DNA of 64,000 bases from positions 442,622-506,621 of the forward strand of contig NC_015315.1 in NCBI RefSeq assembly GCF_000193375.1, given 5' to 3'. The notes under the pieces were generated by a model that searched no databases, was not told the DNA's origin, and saw nothing but the letters and a program-made list of their open reading frames with translations. The DNA is from Thermoproteus uzoniensis 768-20. GTDB lineage: Archaea; Thermoproteota; Thermoprotei; Thermoproteales; Thermoproteaceae. Made by a program: the position numbers and the translations under genes. Within the stretch, counting starts at the first letter, position 1, and each line of letters begins with the position of its first letter. Of this stretch, positions 43,528 to 52,207 are shown in pieces.

Positions 43528-43540
43528 TGAGCTTAAAAAT
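43528..43540. promoter_or_regulatory. bidirectional TATA-like box between sufC and a candidate sRNA
   Basis: AGCTTAAAAATT is nearly symmetric. On the minus strand it is 25 nt before the sufC ATG; on the plus strand it is about 26 nt before the box C-like GTGATTG at 43561. One TATA box may therefore drive both transcripts, or two overlapping ones do. Confidence 0.4.
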
Positions 43541-43557
43541 TCGGATCCGTAGTATCC

Positions 43558-43620
43558 GCGGTGATTGGGGCTGGGTTCCCGAGGGGCTACGCCCGGTGAC
43601 GATTTAGGAGCCAGCTGACT
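43558..43620 (+). ncRNA. candidate C/D box sRNA between sufC and the class III aminotransferase
   Basis: Boxes in order: C-like GTGATTG (43561-43567; differs from RTGATGA at two places), an 11-nt guide, D'-like CCGA (43579-43582), a 13-nt spacer, C'-like GTGACGA (43596-43602; one difference), a 12-nt guide TTTAGGAGCCAG, and D CTGA (43615-43618). The 12-nt guide and CCGA as D' are the same as in the candidate at 29018. A TATA-like box is correctly placed upstream. The imperfect C box and the long D'-C' spacer lower the confidence. Confidence 0.38.
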
Positions 43621-43664
43621 AAATAGGGCTATATAACTTTAATAGAAGGTAGATATGTGTAGAC

Positions 43665-45014
43665 ATGCCGCCCAAATGGCACTGGCCCCAGATAGATCCC
43701 GACAAGGTGCCCGCGATGAGGGTGGAGCCGCCCGGCCCGAAGGCGCTGGAGGTGATCAGGAGAGACGAGGCGGTGCTCATGCAATCGTTCGTCCGCTGGT
43801 ATCCCCTCGTCATCGCCAGAGGCTACGGCCCCGTCGTCGAGGACGTAGACGGCAACCTCTATATTGACTACAACGCCGGCATAGCCGTCACGGCGACCGG
43901 ACACGCCCACCCCAAAGTCGTGGAGGCCATCCGGCGACAGTCGGAGCTATTCCTCCACTACTCCCTCACCGACTTCTACTACGAGATCGCGGTTAGGCTG
44001 GCCGAGAAGCTCGTCTCCATAGCCCCCATCTCCGGCCAGAAGAAGGTCTTCTTCACAAACAGCGGCACTGAGTCCATCGAGGGCTTGGTCAAGATAGCCA
44101 GGGGCTATTTCAAGGGGCAGAGGCCCTACATAATAGCGTTCTACGGCGCGTTCCACGGCAGGACCTACGCCTCCATGTCCCTCACGGCGTCTAAGCCGGT
44201 GCACAGGAAGTACTTCTCGCCCATGATGCCCAACGTGGTGCACGTGCCCTACCCCCACCCCGTCCACTGCCCCTTCAAGGCCAAAGATCCCGAGGAGTGC
44301 GGGCAGTACGCGCTTGAGTTCATCGAGGAGTGGGTCTTCAAGAGGCTCGTCAGCCCAGACGAGGTAGCCGCCGTGTTGATAGAGCCGATACAGGGTGAAG
44401 GGGGATACGTGGTGCCTCCGCGAGGATTCATGCAAGGCCTCCGCAAGATCACCAGAGAGCACGGGATACTGCTTGCGGTAGACGAGGTCCAGACCGGCTT
44501 CGGGAGGACCGGCCGTTGGTTCGCCGTCGAGCACTTCGGCGTCGAGCCGGACCTTATCGCGACCGCCAAGGCCATAGCCTCCGGCTTGCCGATGGGCGCT
44601 ATAATAGGCAGAGCCGATGTGATGTCGCTCCCCAAGGGCGCCCACGCCAACACCTTCGGCGGAAATCCCGTGGCGGCCGCCGCATCCCTAGCCACTATAG
44701 ACGTAATAGAGGAGGAGGGCCTTCTGGAACACGCCGCGAGGCTCGGCGACGAGATCAAGAAAGCCTTGGCAGAGGAGCTGAAAGGTAGACACGACGTGAG
44801 GGGCCTCGGCTTGATGATAGGCGTCGAGCTCCTCGACGAGGGGAGGAAGCCTGCCAAATACCTAGACGAGGTCCTGCTGAAGAGCTTCAAGCGCGGTCTA
44901 GCTGTTATAGGCGCCGGCCTCTCGACCGTGAGGATCGCTCCGCCGTTGGTGATACCGGAGAGAATGGCTATGAGAGGAGTGGAAATATTACTGGACGTTC
45001 TTAAGGCCTACTAG
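43665..45014 (+). CDS. class III aminotransferase (4-aminobutyrate/ornithine type)
   Basis: PLP enzyme of 449 residues that transfers omega- or alpha-amino groups. Features: NLYIDYNAGIAVTATGHAHP (about 64-83), FFTNSGTESIEGLVKIARGY (about 127-146), FYGAFHGRTYASMSLTASKP (about 158-177), EPIQGEGGYVVPP (about 243-255), AVDEVQTGFGRTGRWFAVEH (about 271-290) and the PLP Lys in DLIATAKAIASGLPMGAIIG (about 296-315). The E-P-I-Q-G-E-G-G motif fits gamma-aminobutyrate aminotransferases, and archaeal relatives include broad-specificity and racemase members, so the substrate is open. TATA-like CTATATAACTT at 43628-43638 before ATG 43665. Its end overlaps the convergent 78-residue gene by 27 bp. Confidence 0.9.
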   Translation: MPPKWHWPQIDPDKVPAMRVEPPGPKALEVIRRDEAVLMQSFVRWYPLVIARGYGPVVEDVDGNLYIDYNAGIAVTATGHAHPKVVEAIRRQSELFLHYSLTDFYYEIAVRLAEKLVSIAPISGQKKVFFTNSGTESIEGLVKIARGYFKGQRPYIIAFYGAFHGRTYASMSLTASKPVHRKYFSPMMPNVVHVPYPHPVHCPFKAKDPEECGQYALEFIEEWVFKRLVSPDEVAAVLIEPIQGEGGYVVPPRGFMQGLRKITREHGILLAVDEVQTGFGRTGRWFAVEHFGVEPDLIATAKAIASGLPMGAIIGRADVMSLPKGAHANTFGGNPVAAAASLATIDVIEEEGLLEHAARLGDEIKKALAEELKGRHDVRGLGLMIGVELLDEGRKPAKYLDEVLLKSFKRGLAVIGAGLSTVRIAPPLVIPERMAMRGVEILLDVLKAY

Positions 45015-45224
45015 GCGCTTTTTAGCCTTCTGCCCGATCTCCTCATCCAAATACCACTCGACGACGAAGTCCTCCTCGTCCGCTATCAATAAGGCCGCCT
45101 GGTAAGCCTCATCCCAGCTCTCCGCCTCGTACGCCACGTCCCACTCCCTCAGCTCGTCGACATCGGAAGGCCGGCCCGTCACTAGGACGCGGCCTTCCTT
45201 CCAGTCTACCAATACCCAGTACAT
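44988..45224 (-). CDS. small acidic protein of unknown function
   Basis: A 78-residue, strongly acidic protein: MYWVLVDWKEGRVLVTGR, then WDEAYQAALLIADEEDFVVE. The pattern is one beta-hairpin followed by a helix and a strand, perhaps a compact adaptor fold. ATG with a TATA-like TTAATTTAAAAG at about 45238-45250. Its 3' end overlaps the convergent aminotransferase. No cysteines or catalytic motif. I do not recognise the family. Confidence 0.55.
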   Translation of the reverse strand: MYWVLVDWKEGRVLVTGRPSDVDELREWDVAYEAESWDEAYQAALLIADEEDFVVEWYLDEEIGQKAKKRLVGLKNVQ

Positions 45225-45418
45225 GTAGATACGTCGATATTAATTTAAAAGAAAGCTTTTTAGCTAAGACTCTAGAACACCAGCCAGACTCTGAAAGATA
45301 TTACTGAAAAATAAAAAATATAATATTGATATTGATACAATTATTATACCAATAAATAAGTAAATCTATTTAAATATGAACAGCAAATATATCTTTGTAT
45401 GTGAGTGATACAAGTGAA
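45225..45418. other. AT-rich gap downstream of nucS
   Basis: A 194-bp spacer, very A/T-rich between 45300 and 45400, between the small acidic protein's promoter and the 3' end of nucS. It probably holds the nucS termination region. No gene or boxed RNA seen. Confidence 0.4.
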
Positions 45419-46177
45419 TTATTTCTCCACGTCGATAGACGTATCCTCAAACTCGGTCTTATTTAAAAGTTTCTCCGCCAACTCCCTAGGCCTGATCTTT
45501 ACAAAACCTAGATTGTACTCTCTAAGATAGTGAAAGGCCGACGATGTTATGTCGGCTGCGACGAGGATCCCCCGCGCTCGTCCGCGGGCCTTGGCCACGG
45601 CCTCTACATAGCGGCGTAGCTGAAAGACCGCCTCGTGGTCTGCCACATCCCGTTTGACCTCTACGACTATATACTCGCCGTTCTTGTCGAGGGCCAATAT
45701 GTCTATGTGTCCAGCCTCGGTGGGCACCTCGACGCCGACTACCTTAAGACCCGGCTCTATGATGTCGGGGTTCTTTACGAGCATGTCGACGATGTCCTTC
45801 TCGGTGCCGCGCAACCTCACCGACGAGCTTCCAGCATCGAAGAGGACAATCTCGAAAACCCTCTCTATCTTGAGGACCACAGACTCGCTAGGCCTAGTCC
45901 TCAAGGACTTCAGTACGAGGGTCCCGCCCTCGACAACAGCCATATTAGAGGAGCCTGGGGGGTTCCATACTAAGGGCGTCGCCTTCTCAGAGCCGTGTAC
46001 CAACAACGATCCGTCCGGCTTGATCAAGATCAGGTAGGGGCCCGTCGGGAGGTCGGCCGCTGCCCGTCCCCTATATGTGCCTCCACATATGCAGAACACC
46101 GCGATAAGCCCTCTCTTGCGGTTTGTATTTATGAACGCCGCGGCCTCGCGCGGCTCCGGCTCTAGGATCCGCAACAT
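45419..46177 (-). CDS. nucS: endonuclease NucS (EndoMS)
   Basis: A mismatch or branched-DNA endonuclease working with PCNA. The 252 residues have an N-terminal DNA-binding half and a C-terminal RecB-like nuclease domain with the PD-(D/E)-x-K set GHIDILALDKNGEYIVVEVK (about 157-176) and QLRRYVEAVAKARGRARGIL (about 186-205). NucS substitutes for MutS/MutL in several archaea and actinobacteria. I start at ATG 46177 because it matches the family start (LRILEPEP) and a TATA-like element lies at about 46194-46203, 20-25 nt upstream; a longer frame upstream has no support. A C-terminal PCNA-binding motif was not obvious. Confidence 0.93.
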   Translation of the reverse strand: MLRILEPEPREAAAFINTNRKRGLIAVFCICGGTYRGRAAADLPTGPYLILIKPDGSLLVHGSEKATPLVWNPPGSSNMAVVEGGTLVLKSLRTRPSESVVLKIERVFEIVLFDAGSSSVRLRGTEKDIVDMLVKNPDIIEPGLKVVGVEVPTEAGHIDILALDKNGEYIVVEVKRDVADHEAVFQLRRYVEAVAKARGRARGILVAADITSSAFHYLREYNLGFVKIRPRELAEKLLNKTEFEDTSIDVEK

Positions 46178-46310
46178 GGAGCTACGGCGGCTCGATAATA
46201 TAGGCGCTGTCCGGAAAATAACTAGCCCCATACTGGAAGATACAGTCGCCGAGAGGCACCCCAAGCGCATCTCAACGCAACTAATTTAATGCTGTTTAGG
46301 TTTATCCTAT

Positions 46311-47261
46311 ATGGATTTGGCGGCGCTTACGGGGGCCTACGGGGTTTCTGGCTTCGAAGACGACGTAAGGCGCAAGATATTGGAGGCTGTGGGCGACGCC
46401 TCGGTGGACGATTTCGGCAACGTAGCCGTCGGCGGCAAGTCGGGGATAGCCTTCGTCGCCCACATGGACGAGGTCGGGTTGTTGGTGACCTCGATTGAGG
46501 ACGACGGGAGGCTTAAGTTCAGAAAGGTCGGCGGGATCGACGACAAGATCTTGCCCGGAACCGCCGTGACGCTCTACGGCGACGGCTTCAGGTTGGAGGG
46601 GGTGATAGGCATAGCCCCTCCACACTTCCAGCAACAGCAGCAACAGATCTCCTGGCAGGACCTATACATAGATATAGGCGTGTCGAGCAGACAAGAGGCG
46701 GAGTCTCTGGGGGTCGCGCCGATGACGCCCGCCGCCTTCTCCAGACGCTATGCGGAGATGGGCAAGTTCATCTCGGCCACCGCCGTCGACGATAGATCGG
46801 GATGTTGGGCGCTTCTCGAGGCCTACAGGAGAGGGGCCGACGCGACCTTCGTGTGGACAGTTCAGGAGGAGGTGGGCCTCATGGGCGCGAGAGCTCTGGC
46901 GAGCAGATCCAACATAAAGAGCGCCGTGATAGTGGACACAACCGCCTGTTGCCACCCGAACTTCACGGGGGGCGTCAAGCCGGGGCAAGGGCCGGTCATC
47001 AGAATTTTCGACAACTACGGCGCCTACAACAACAAGCTGGCCAAGAAGATTTTGGAAATAGCGAGGAGGAGGGGCATCCCGGTCCAGATAGGCGCAGGCG
47101 GCGGGGGGACCGACGCGGCCGCCTTCTTCGTATCGGGGATACCCGCCGTGTCCATCGGCATACTCTCGAAATACTCCCACTCGCCAGTGGAGATGGTCCA
47201 CAAAGACGATCTGAGGCACACGGTGGAGCTCATAGTCGCTCTGTCCGAGGAACTCCACTGA
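46311..47261 (+). CDS. M42-family metallo-aminopeptidase
   Basis: A 316-residue aminopeptidase or deblocking peptidase that assembles as large tetrahedral complexes in relatives. Metal ligands are visible in FVAHMDEVGLLV (about 48-59, His), TAVDDRSGCWAL (about 151-162, Asp), WTVQEEVGLMGA (about 180-191, Glu-Glu), VDTTAC (about 206-211) and KYSHSPVEMVH (about 288-298, His). A six-Gln run (HFQQQQQQISW, about 104-114) sits in the insert region and looks unusual for this family. TATA-like AATTTAATG (46283-46291) is about 24 nt before the ATG. Confidence 0.93.
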   Translation: MDLAALTGAYGVSGFEDDVRRKILEAVGDASVDDFGNVAVGGKSGIAFVAHMDEVGLLVTSIEDDGRLKFRKVGGIDDKILPGTAVTLYGDGFRLEGVIGIAPPHFQQQQQQISWQDLYIDIGVSSRQEAESLGVAPMTPAAFSRRYAEMGKFISATAVDDRSGCWALLEAYRRGADATFVWTVQEEVGLMGARALASRSNIKSAVIVDTTACCHPNFTGGVKPGQGPVIRIFDNYGAYNNKLAKKILEIARRRGIPVQIGAGGGGTDAAAFFVSGIPAVSIGILSKYSHSPVEMVHKDDLRHTVELIVALSEELH

Positions 47262-47331
47262 TCGGCTCGCGGCGCCCGCCAAAACGCGCCGGAGGCGGAT
47301 AACCTTAATATACGCCACGGCGCTTTTCGGC

Positions 47332-48249
47332 GTGGAGGTAGTGCCCATAGCGGAGGAGAGCCTGGGGGTGAGGTCCATGGCGCTGTTCGTTAAGACGCGC
47401 GACGTGGCTATCCTGTTCGATGCAGGGATCTCTCTATCCCCCAGACGCTTTGGCCTTCCTCCACATCCATTAGAGATAAGGAGGGTGCAGGAACTGCGGG
47501 CCAAACTTCTTGAGTACGCGGCGGCCGCAGACGTGGTGACGGTATCTCACTACCATAGAGATCACTTCACTCCGTGGTACAATAGCGCCTACATGGCCAC
47601 AGACGATTCGACGTACATCGAGATATACAAGAAGAAATTGATATTGGCGAAGTCGCCTCAGGGCATCAACTGGAGCCAGCGCAGGCGGCACTACGGCTTC
47701 AAGAAGGCTGTGGAGAAGATAGCGGAGATAGAGTACGCGGATGGCAAGAGCTATCGGTTCGGCCGCACCACGGTGACCGCCTCGCCGCCGTTGCCCCACG
47801 GACCTGAAGGCGCCAAGACAGGCTTCGTGCTGGCGTTTCTGGTAGAGGACGGCGAGGAGCGCCTCTTGTATATGCCGGACGTGCAGGGGCCAGCTAACGA
47901 GGCGGCTGTCCGCTTCGCCGAGGAGGCCAGGCCGACCATAGCCGTCGTCGGCGGGCCGCCCACGTACTTAGCCGGCTTTGAGTGGAGCGTCGGCGTGGAC
48001 TATCTGGCTAGGCTGGCCCGAATGCCTGGCCTAGAGACGCTTGTAGTGGCCCACCACGCCTTGAGGGATCTCGACTGGAGGGCCAAGCTCGAGCCGGTCT
48101 TTAAGGCCGCCTCTGAGGCCGGCGTGGAGGTCAAGACATATGCGGGCCTGCTCGGCAGAGAGGACGAGTTGCTGGAGGCGCGTAGGAAAGAGCTGTACAA
48201 GCTAATGCCCGCAGAGCCTAAAAGCTTGGAGGAGGGCGAGGAGGAATGA
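47332..48249 (+). CDS. metallo-beta-lactamase fold protein, UPF0282-type
   Basis: A 305-residue predicted metallo-hydrolase. The H-x-H-x-D-H motif is clear in VTVSHYHRDHFTPWY (about 69-83), with the metal-bridging D in LYMPDVQGPAN (about 182-192) and a late His in LVVAHHALRDLD (about 234-245). N-terminal DAGISLSPRRFGLPPHPLE (about 29-47) is characteristic of the archaeal UPF0282 family. Substrate unknown. GTG start with a TATA-like CTTAATATAC at 47303-47312. Followed by an mscS-like gene with an ATGA overlap. Confidence 0.85.
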   Translation: MEVVPIAEESLGVRSMALFVKTRDVAILFDAGISLSPRRFGLPPHPLEIRRVQELRAKLLEYAAAADVVTVSHYHRDHFTPWYNSAYMATDDSTYIEIYKKKLILAKSPQGINWSQRRRHYGFKKAVEKIAEIEYADGKSYRFGRTTVTASPPLPHGPEGAKTGFVLAFLVEDGEERLLYMPDVQGPANEAAVRFAEEARPTIAVVGGPPTYLAGFEWSVGVDYLARLARMPGLETLVVAHHALRDLDWRAKLEPVFKAASEAGVEVKTYAGLLGREDELLEARRKELYKLMPAEPKSLEEGEEE

Positions 48250-49202
48250 GGCGGACTACCCTGGCTCTGCTAAGGGTAGTATCCGAGCTGATATCCATCG
48301 GAGTAGTAGGGGCCGCGATCTATGTATTGATAGATATTCTCGCCGCCGAGCTTAAAGGCCTGCCGTCCTACGTCTTCGACGTAGCCAAGGCGGCCGTTAT
48401 AATCGGCGCGGGCGTGGCTGGAGCCAAGGCGCTGGGCGACTTCATAATATCTGTCTTGCGGCCTAAGATAGGCGATAGGGCTTATGCCGTGGGGAACACG
48501 TTCAAGGTGTTGGGCTACATAGCGGCTATAACCGCCGGGTTCCTAAAGATAGGGGCGACCAGCCAGATAGCGCTACTGGGCGGCACGGTCGCCGGCATCG
48601 TCCTCGGCCTCGCGCTCCAGCCTACCTTGGGCAATCTATTCGCCGGCATTCTCATAATAGCGACGAACTTCGTCAGGGTGGGCGACGTGGTGAGGGTGCT
48701 CAACTGGCAGGTGCCGTACCAATGGGCCCTCAACCCTCCCTACAAGTACTTCTCGCCTGACTACATACATCCCGGCTTCAAGGGGAAGGTGGTCGAGGTA
48801 AATCTGTTCTACACGGTCGTGGTGACGGATCAAGGCAACGAGCTGAAGATACCCAACTCGATACTGCTGGGCGGAGCAGTAGTCGACGAGTCGACGTCGC
48901 AGTGGTCGCAACAACGCATAGTCAACGTGAGGGTAGAGCTCCCGCTGTCGGTGATAGACGTCGACAAGCTCGAGGGGCAGATCAGGGAGTTGCTGTCCGA
49001 CCTAGATGTGAGGGGCGTCTACCTCAACGAACAGAGCGATAAGGACTACGTAATAGTCTTGGTCAGACTGGCGGTTCCGAGAGGCGACGACTGGCGCCTC
49101 GTCAAATCCGAGGCGCTCAAGAGGCTTCTGAAGATGAGGGCAGAGCTGATAAAGGCGAACGAGCGAGGCTACCTCTGCCTCACAAAGGGCGTCTGCAGTT
49201 AG
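48246..49202 (+). CDS. small-conductance mechanosensitive channel, MscS family
   Basis: A 318-residue membrane channel that opens under membrane tension. Four hydrophobic segments lie before residue about 145; the pore helix ALLGGTVAGIVLGLALQPTL (about 108-127) is followed by GNLFAGILIIATNFVRVGDV (about 128-147), and the cytoplasmic beta domain begins with GKVVEVNLFYTVVVTDQGNE (about 181-200) and IPNSILLGG (about 203-211), the family's I-P-N motif. The C-terminal half is the vestibule domain. It overlaps the metallo-beta-lactamase gene by ATGA. Confidence 0.92.
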   Translation: MRRTTLALLRVVSELISIGVVGAAIYVLIDILAAELKGLPSYVFDVAKAAVIIGAGVAGAKALGDFIISVLRPKIGDRAYAVGNTFKVLGYIAAITAGFLKIGATSQIALLGGTVAGIVLGLALQPTLGNLFAGILIIATNFVRVGDVVRVLNWQVPYQWALNPPYKYFSPDYIHPGFKGKVVEVNLFYTVVVTDQGNELKIPNSILLGGAVVDESTSQWSQQRIVNVRVELPLSVIDVDKLEGQIRELLSDLDVRGVYLNEQSDKDYVIVLVRLAVPRGDDWRLVKSEALKRLLKMRAELIKANERGYLCLTKGVCS

Positions 49203-49205
49203 GCG

Positions 49206-50420
49206 CTATTTGGCGAGGGCCTCGCCTATGCGCCTCACCCCCTCCACCAGCCTCTCCGGCCTCTCGGCGACGAAGGAGATCCTGACGGCGGCCTTGTAGA
49301 CGTCGCTGAAATAGCTCCCCGGCACCAACGCCACCGAGTACTCCTCGAGCAACTTCTGGGCGAAGGCCTCGCCGTCGGCTATGTACTTAGATAGGTCGAC
49401 GAAGACGAACATGGAGCCCTGCGGCACCTTGAATCTGCCGTCGGGCACGTACCGCCTGAGCGCGTCTATCACGATGTCTCTTCTGGCTCTGTAGGCCGCC
49501 ACAAACTCCTTGATATACCTAAACCGGACGTCCGATTTGAGATATATAGCGACCATCCTCTGGGCGAAGGACGGAGGACAGTAGACCATCTCCTCGTTCA
49601 CCAACTTTATCTTAGACACGGCATCCTTAGGCCCGTAGACGTAGCCCAGCCTCCAGCCGGGTATGGCCGGATCCTTAGAGAAGGTGTTTATCGATATCAC
49701 GTGTTCCGGCGCCAGCTTGTATAGGTAGACGTGCTCCCCCTCGTAGATCATGGTCTTGTAAGCCTCGTCGGTCACCAGCCATATGTCGTGGTCTACCGCC
49801 AGGTCGGCCAGCGCCTTGGCGGCCTCGGGGCTCAACAACCTGCCCGTCGGGTTATCCGGCGAGACGAGTATCAAGGCCTTAGTCTTCGGCGTGATCTGCT
49901 CCTTAAGCCTTTCAACATCCGGCTGGTAGTCGTTCTCCAGATACGTCCTGTGCCTTACGATCCTCGCCCCGAAGTACTCGACCAGCGGCTTATATCCGAA
50001 ATATGTGGGGTCCATCAATACCACCTCGTCGCCCGGCTCTATTATGGTCGCCAAGGTCGAGAACATGGCGGCTTGGCCTCCCGCGGTTATGGTTATCTGA
50101 TCGGGCGGGACGTCGAGGCCGCCCAGCCTCTTCAAGTCCTCGGAGACCGCCTCTCTGAGCTCGTAGATGCCTTGGCTTGGGGTATAGCCGTAGAGCTCCA
50201 TGCTCTCCTCCTGCAACAACTCGGCGAGCCTTCTCCTCACCTCTACGGGAGGAGGTATGCTCGGCTGTCCGGCGGACAGCACTATCACGTCCCTCCCCTC
50301 CCTTCTCAGCCTCTCCCTCAATGCGTCGATCTTGCGCGTTGGGCTTTCCCTCAAGTAGGCCAGCCTCTCCGAGAAGGCCCTCACGGGTGTGAGGAATTGG
50401 GGGGCGTTATAAGTTGACAT
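49206..50420 (-). CDS. class I/II aminotransferase (aspartate aminotransferase-like)
   Basis: A 404-residue PLP aminotransferase. Motifs: VIVLSAGQPSIPPPVEV (about 44-60), YGYTPSQGIYELREAVSEDL (about 77-96), TITAGGQAAMFSTLATII (about 109-126), LVSPDNPTGRLLSPEA (about 184-199), WLVTDEAYKTMIYEG (about 214-228) and the PLP Lys in SINTFSKDPAIPGWRLGYVY (about 243-262). Like the archaeal alpha-aminotransferases for aspartate, alanine or aromatic acids. A convincing TATA box is not visible at the usual distance before the ATG; the upstream GH57 gene is only 41 nt away, so they may share a message. Confidence 0.88.
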   Translation of the reverse strand: MSTYNAPQFLTPVRAFSERLAYLRESPTRKIDALRERLRREGRDVIVLSAGQPSIPPPVEVRRRLAELLQEESMELYGYTPSQGIYELREAVSEDLKRLGGLDVPPDQITITAGGQAAMFSTLATIIEPGDEVVLMDPTYFGYKPLVEYFGARIVRHRTYLENDYQPDVERLKEQITPKTKALILVSPDNPTGRLLSPEAAKALADLAVDHDIWLVTDEAYKTMIYEGEHVYLYKLAPEHVISINTFSKDPAIPGWRLGYVYGPKDAVSKIKLVNEEMVYCPPSFAQRMVAIYLKSDVRFRYIKEFVAAYRARRDIVIDALRRYVPDGRFKVPQGSMFVFVDLSKYIADGEAFAQKLLEEYSVALVPGSYFSDVYKAAVRISFVAERPERLVEGVRRIGEALAK

Positions 50421-50461
50421 ATGTAATATGTACTAAACAGATGTGCGCCATGTAAGGTTGT

Positions 50462-51946
50462 TTATTCCTTGGCTTCTGGCTCTATTGCTTTTAGTACTGG
50501 GACCCCGAACTCTGAGTAGTCCAGTTCCCAACTCTCGAAAGTCCTCCTATCGACGATCTTGACCTTGGTCCCGTTTAGGCTTATCTGGTAGGGCCCTAGC
50601 TCCTCGACGGAGTAGCCCGATACGGTCGAGGCGAGCGCTATCGAGGCAGCGACTATAGGTCCGCGGAGCGCGGGGACCAGAGCCGACGCGTTTCCGGCCG
50701 GCTCGCCCTTGATGTTGCCCAGCATCTTCAAGAACTCGTCTAAGGCATCCTTATCGCCGAGTAGCTCCAACGCGCGCACCGCCCATTTAACCGATATGCC
50801 GGCCTCGAGGCCCAACCTGGCGAAGAACCAAGCATCGCTGGTGTTCGCCGCTAGCTTAGCCCTCTCCATCTCCAACATGCCTAATAGCTCGCGCGGGGAT
50901 ATCGAGGGGGCTACCTCCCTCGCGAAGACCTCGGCGTTTTTCCCCAGGAGGACCTCCACGTACCTCTTCAGAAGCGCCCAGCCGTCTACGCCTCTCCTCT
51001 CGCTCCACCGCTCAAACGCCTCGTCGACCTTGTCGTTCAGCCAGTTGATGGCCTCCCTCAACGGTTGTCTCCATGGGGCCGGGCCGTCGCATCCGCAGTC
51101 TCTGGTCCATCTGCCCAGACCGTGCGGACAACTCCAAGAGGTGCCCGGTATTACCTCGACGGCGCCTAGCGGTTTAACCTTCTCGGCGGCGTAGCCCAAG
51201 TTAGCCATATACGCCCCGTATTTCGCCGTCGCGGCCGCCAGCACTCTCTCCTCGCCTTTTTTATGGTGTCCGAAAGTCTCGCCGTCCAGCGCTATCAACG
51301 TCACGGCGTCACGGGGCGCGGCCTCCATGGCCTTCGGCAACTCGTCGGGTCCGCCGAAGGCTATCTTGTCGGACAGCGCCTCGTCTCTGACGAAAACCAA
51401 GATCTTTCTGCCGGAGGGCAGAAAGACCTCGTAGGGGCCTCCCGGCCTGCCGCCCCTCACCTGCCTCTGCGTGAGTATCGTGAACTTGATGTCGTACTCG
51501 GCCAACACCTCCAGGGTCTCGACGTCGACGGCCATCTCGGGCAACCACATGCCTTCTGGATATCGCCCGAAATGCCTCTCGAAGTGCTTAATGCCCCACT
51601 CCACCAGCACCTCCTTATCCCTCCTGTCGAGGAGGGGCAGTATTGCGTGGTAGTAGGGATGCGCTATGGCGTTTCCGTGGCCCCACCTCTCCTGCCCTAT
51701 CTTGTCGGCCTCTATTATAGCGCTGTATACGTGGGGCCTCCTCCGCCTCAGCCAGTCCAATAGTGTGGGGCCGAAATCGAAACTGATCCAGGTGTAGTTG
51801 CCCAACAAGGCGTTCGGCTCATAGCACTCGAAGGCGATACGCTCGTTCCAGTGCCGATACGGCGCGGCCGACGGCTCCGGCAGTATTGTCTCCAGCCAGG
51901 GATCTTCTCTAGGCGGCTGGTAAAAATGCCCGTGGATAATTATCAC
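50462..51946 (-). CDS. glycoside hydrolase family 57 protein
   Basis: A 494-residue enzyme of the GH57 type, which acts on alpha-glucans (amylase, amylopullulanase, branching or glucanotransferase activities). N-terminal IIHGHFYQPPREDPW (about 3-17) and the deacetylase-like barrel carry the nucleophile Glu in EGMWLPEMAVDVETLE (about 134-149) and the acid Asp in LIALDGETFGHHKKGEE (about 218-234). The C-terminal half resembles a DUF3536-like helical extension with GTSWSCPHGLGRWTRDCGCD (about 268-287), a cysteine pattern common in this subgroup. Exact substrate unknown. GTG start with a TATA-like ACTATATAT (about 51963-51972) shared with the divergent small gene. Confidence 0.85.
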   Translation of the reverse strand: MIIIHGHFYQPPREDPWLETILPEPSAAPYRHWNERIAFECYEPNALLGNYTWISFDFGPTLLDWLRRRRPHVYSAIIEADKIGQERWGHGNAIAHPYYHAILPLLDRRDKEVLVEWGIKHFERHFGRYPEGMWLPEMAVDVETLEVLAEYDIKFTILTQRQVRGGRPGGPYEVFLPSGRKILVFVRDEALSDKIAFGGPDELPKAMEAAPRDAVTLIALDGETFGHHKKGEERVLAAATAKYGAYMANLGYAAEKVKPLGAVEVIPGTSWSCPHGLGRWTRDCGCDGPAPWRQPLREAINWLNDKVDEAFERWSERRGVDGWALLKRYVEVLLGKNAEVFAREVAPSISPRELLGMLEMERAKLAANTSDAWFFARLGLEAGISVKWAVRALELLGDKDALDEFLKMLGNIKGEPAGNASALVPALRGPIVAASIALASTVSGYSVEELGPYQISLNGTKVKIVDRRTFESWELDYSEFGVPVLKAIEPEAKE

Positions 51947-51997
51947 AGGGATATGGGGATAACTATATATAAACTTGGGCCGTCAAGACGCCGTATT

Positions 51998-52207
51998 ATG
52001 TCGATACCGGAGGCGGTGGCGTTAGCGACGGCGATCTACGCGCTGGCGGTAACTGCGACGTACCTCCTCCTGCTCAGCAGAACTCCAGGTTGTGGGAGGA
52101 ACCTCTTGAGATGCGTCAGAGGGAGAGAACTTGTCGTGATAGTTGCCATAATCCTGGCACAGATGGCGATAATGATGCTCGTCGCTACTATAGCCTTATC
52201 GCCTTAA
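51998..52207 (+). CDS. small membrane protein of unknown function
   Basis: A 69-residue protein with two hydrophobic helices, about residues 5-27 ([20 protein letters not shown]) and 46-66, linked by a basic loop with two cysteines ([17 protein letters not shown]). This is a hairpin membrane topology. The ATG at 51998 is 28-30 nt after the TATA-like CTATATATAAAC at 51963-51974, which supports it over an upstream start. Divergent from GH57; its end overlaps the convergent ABC ATPase gene by 4 bp. No family recognised. Confidence 0.55.
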   Translation: MSIPEAVALATAIYALAVTATYLLLLSRTPGCGRNLLRCVRGRELVVIVAIILAQMAIMMLVATIALSP

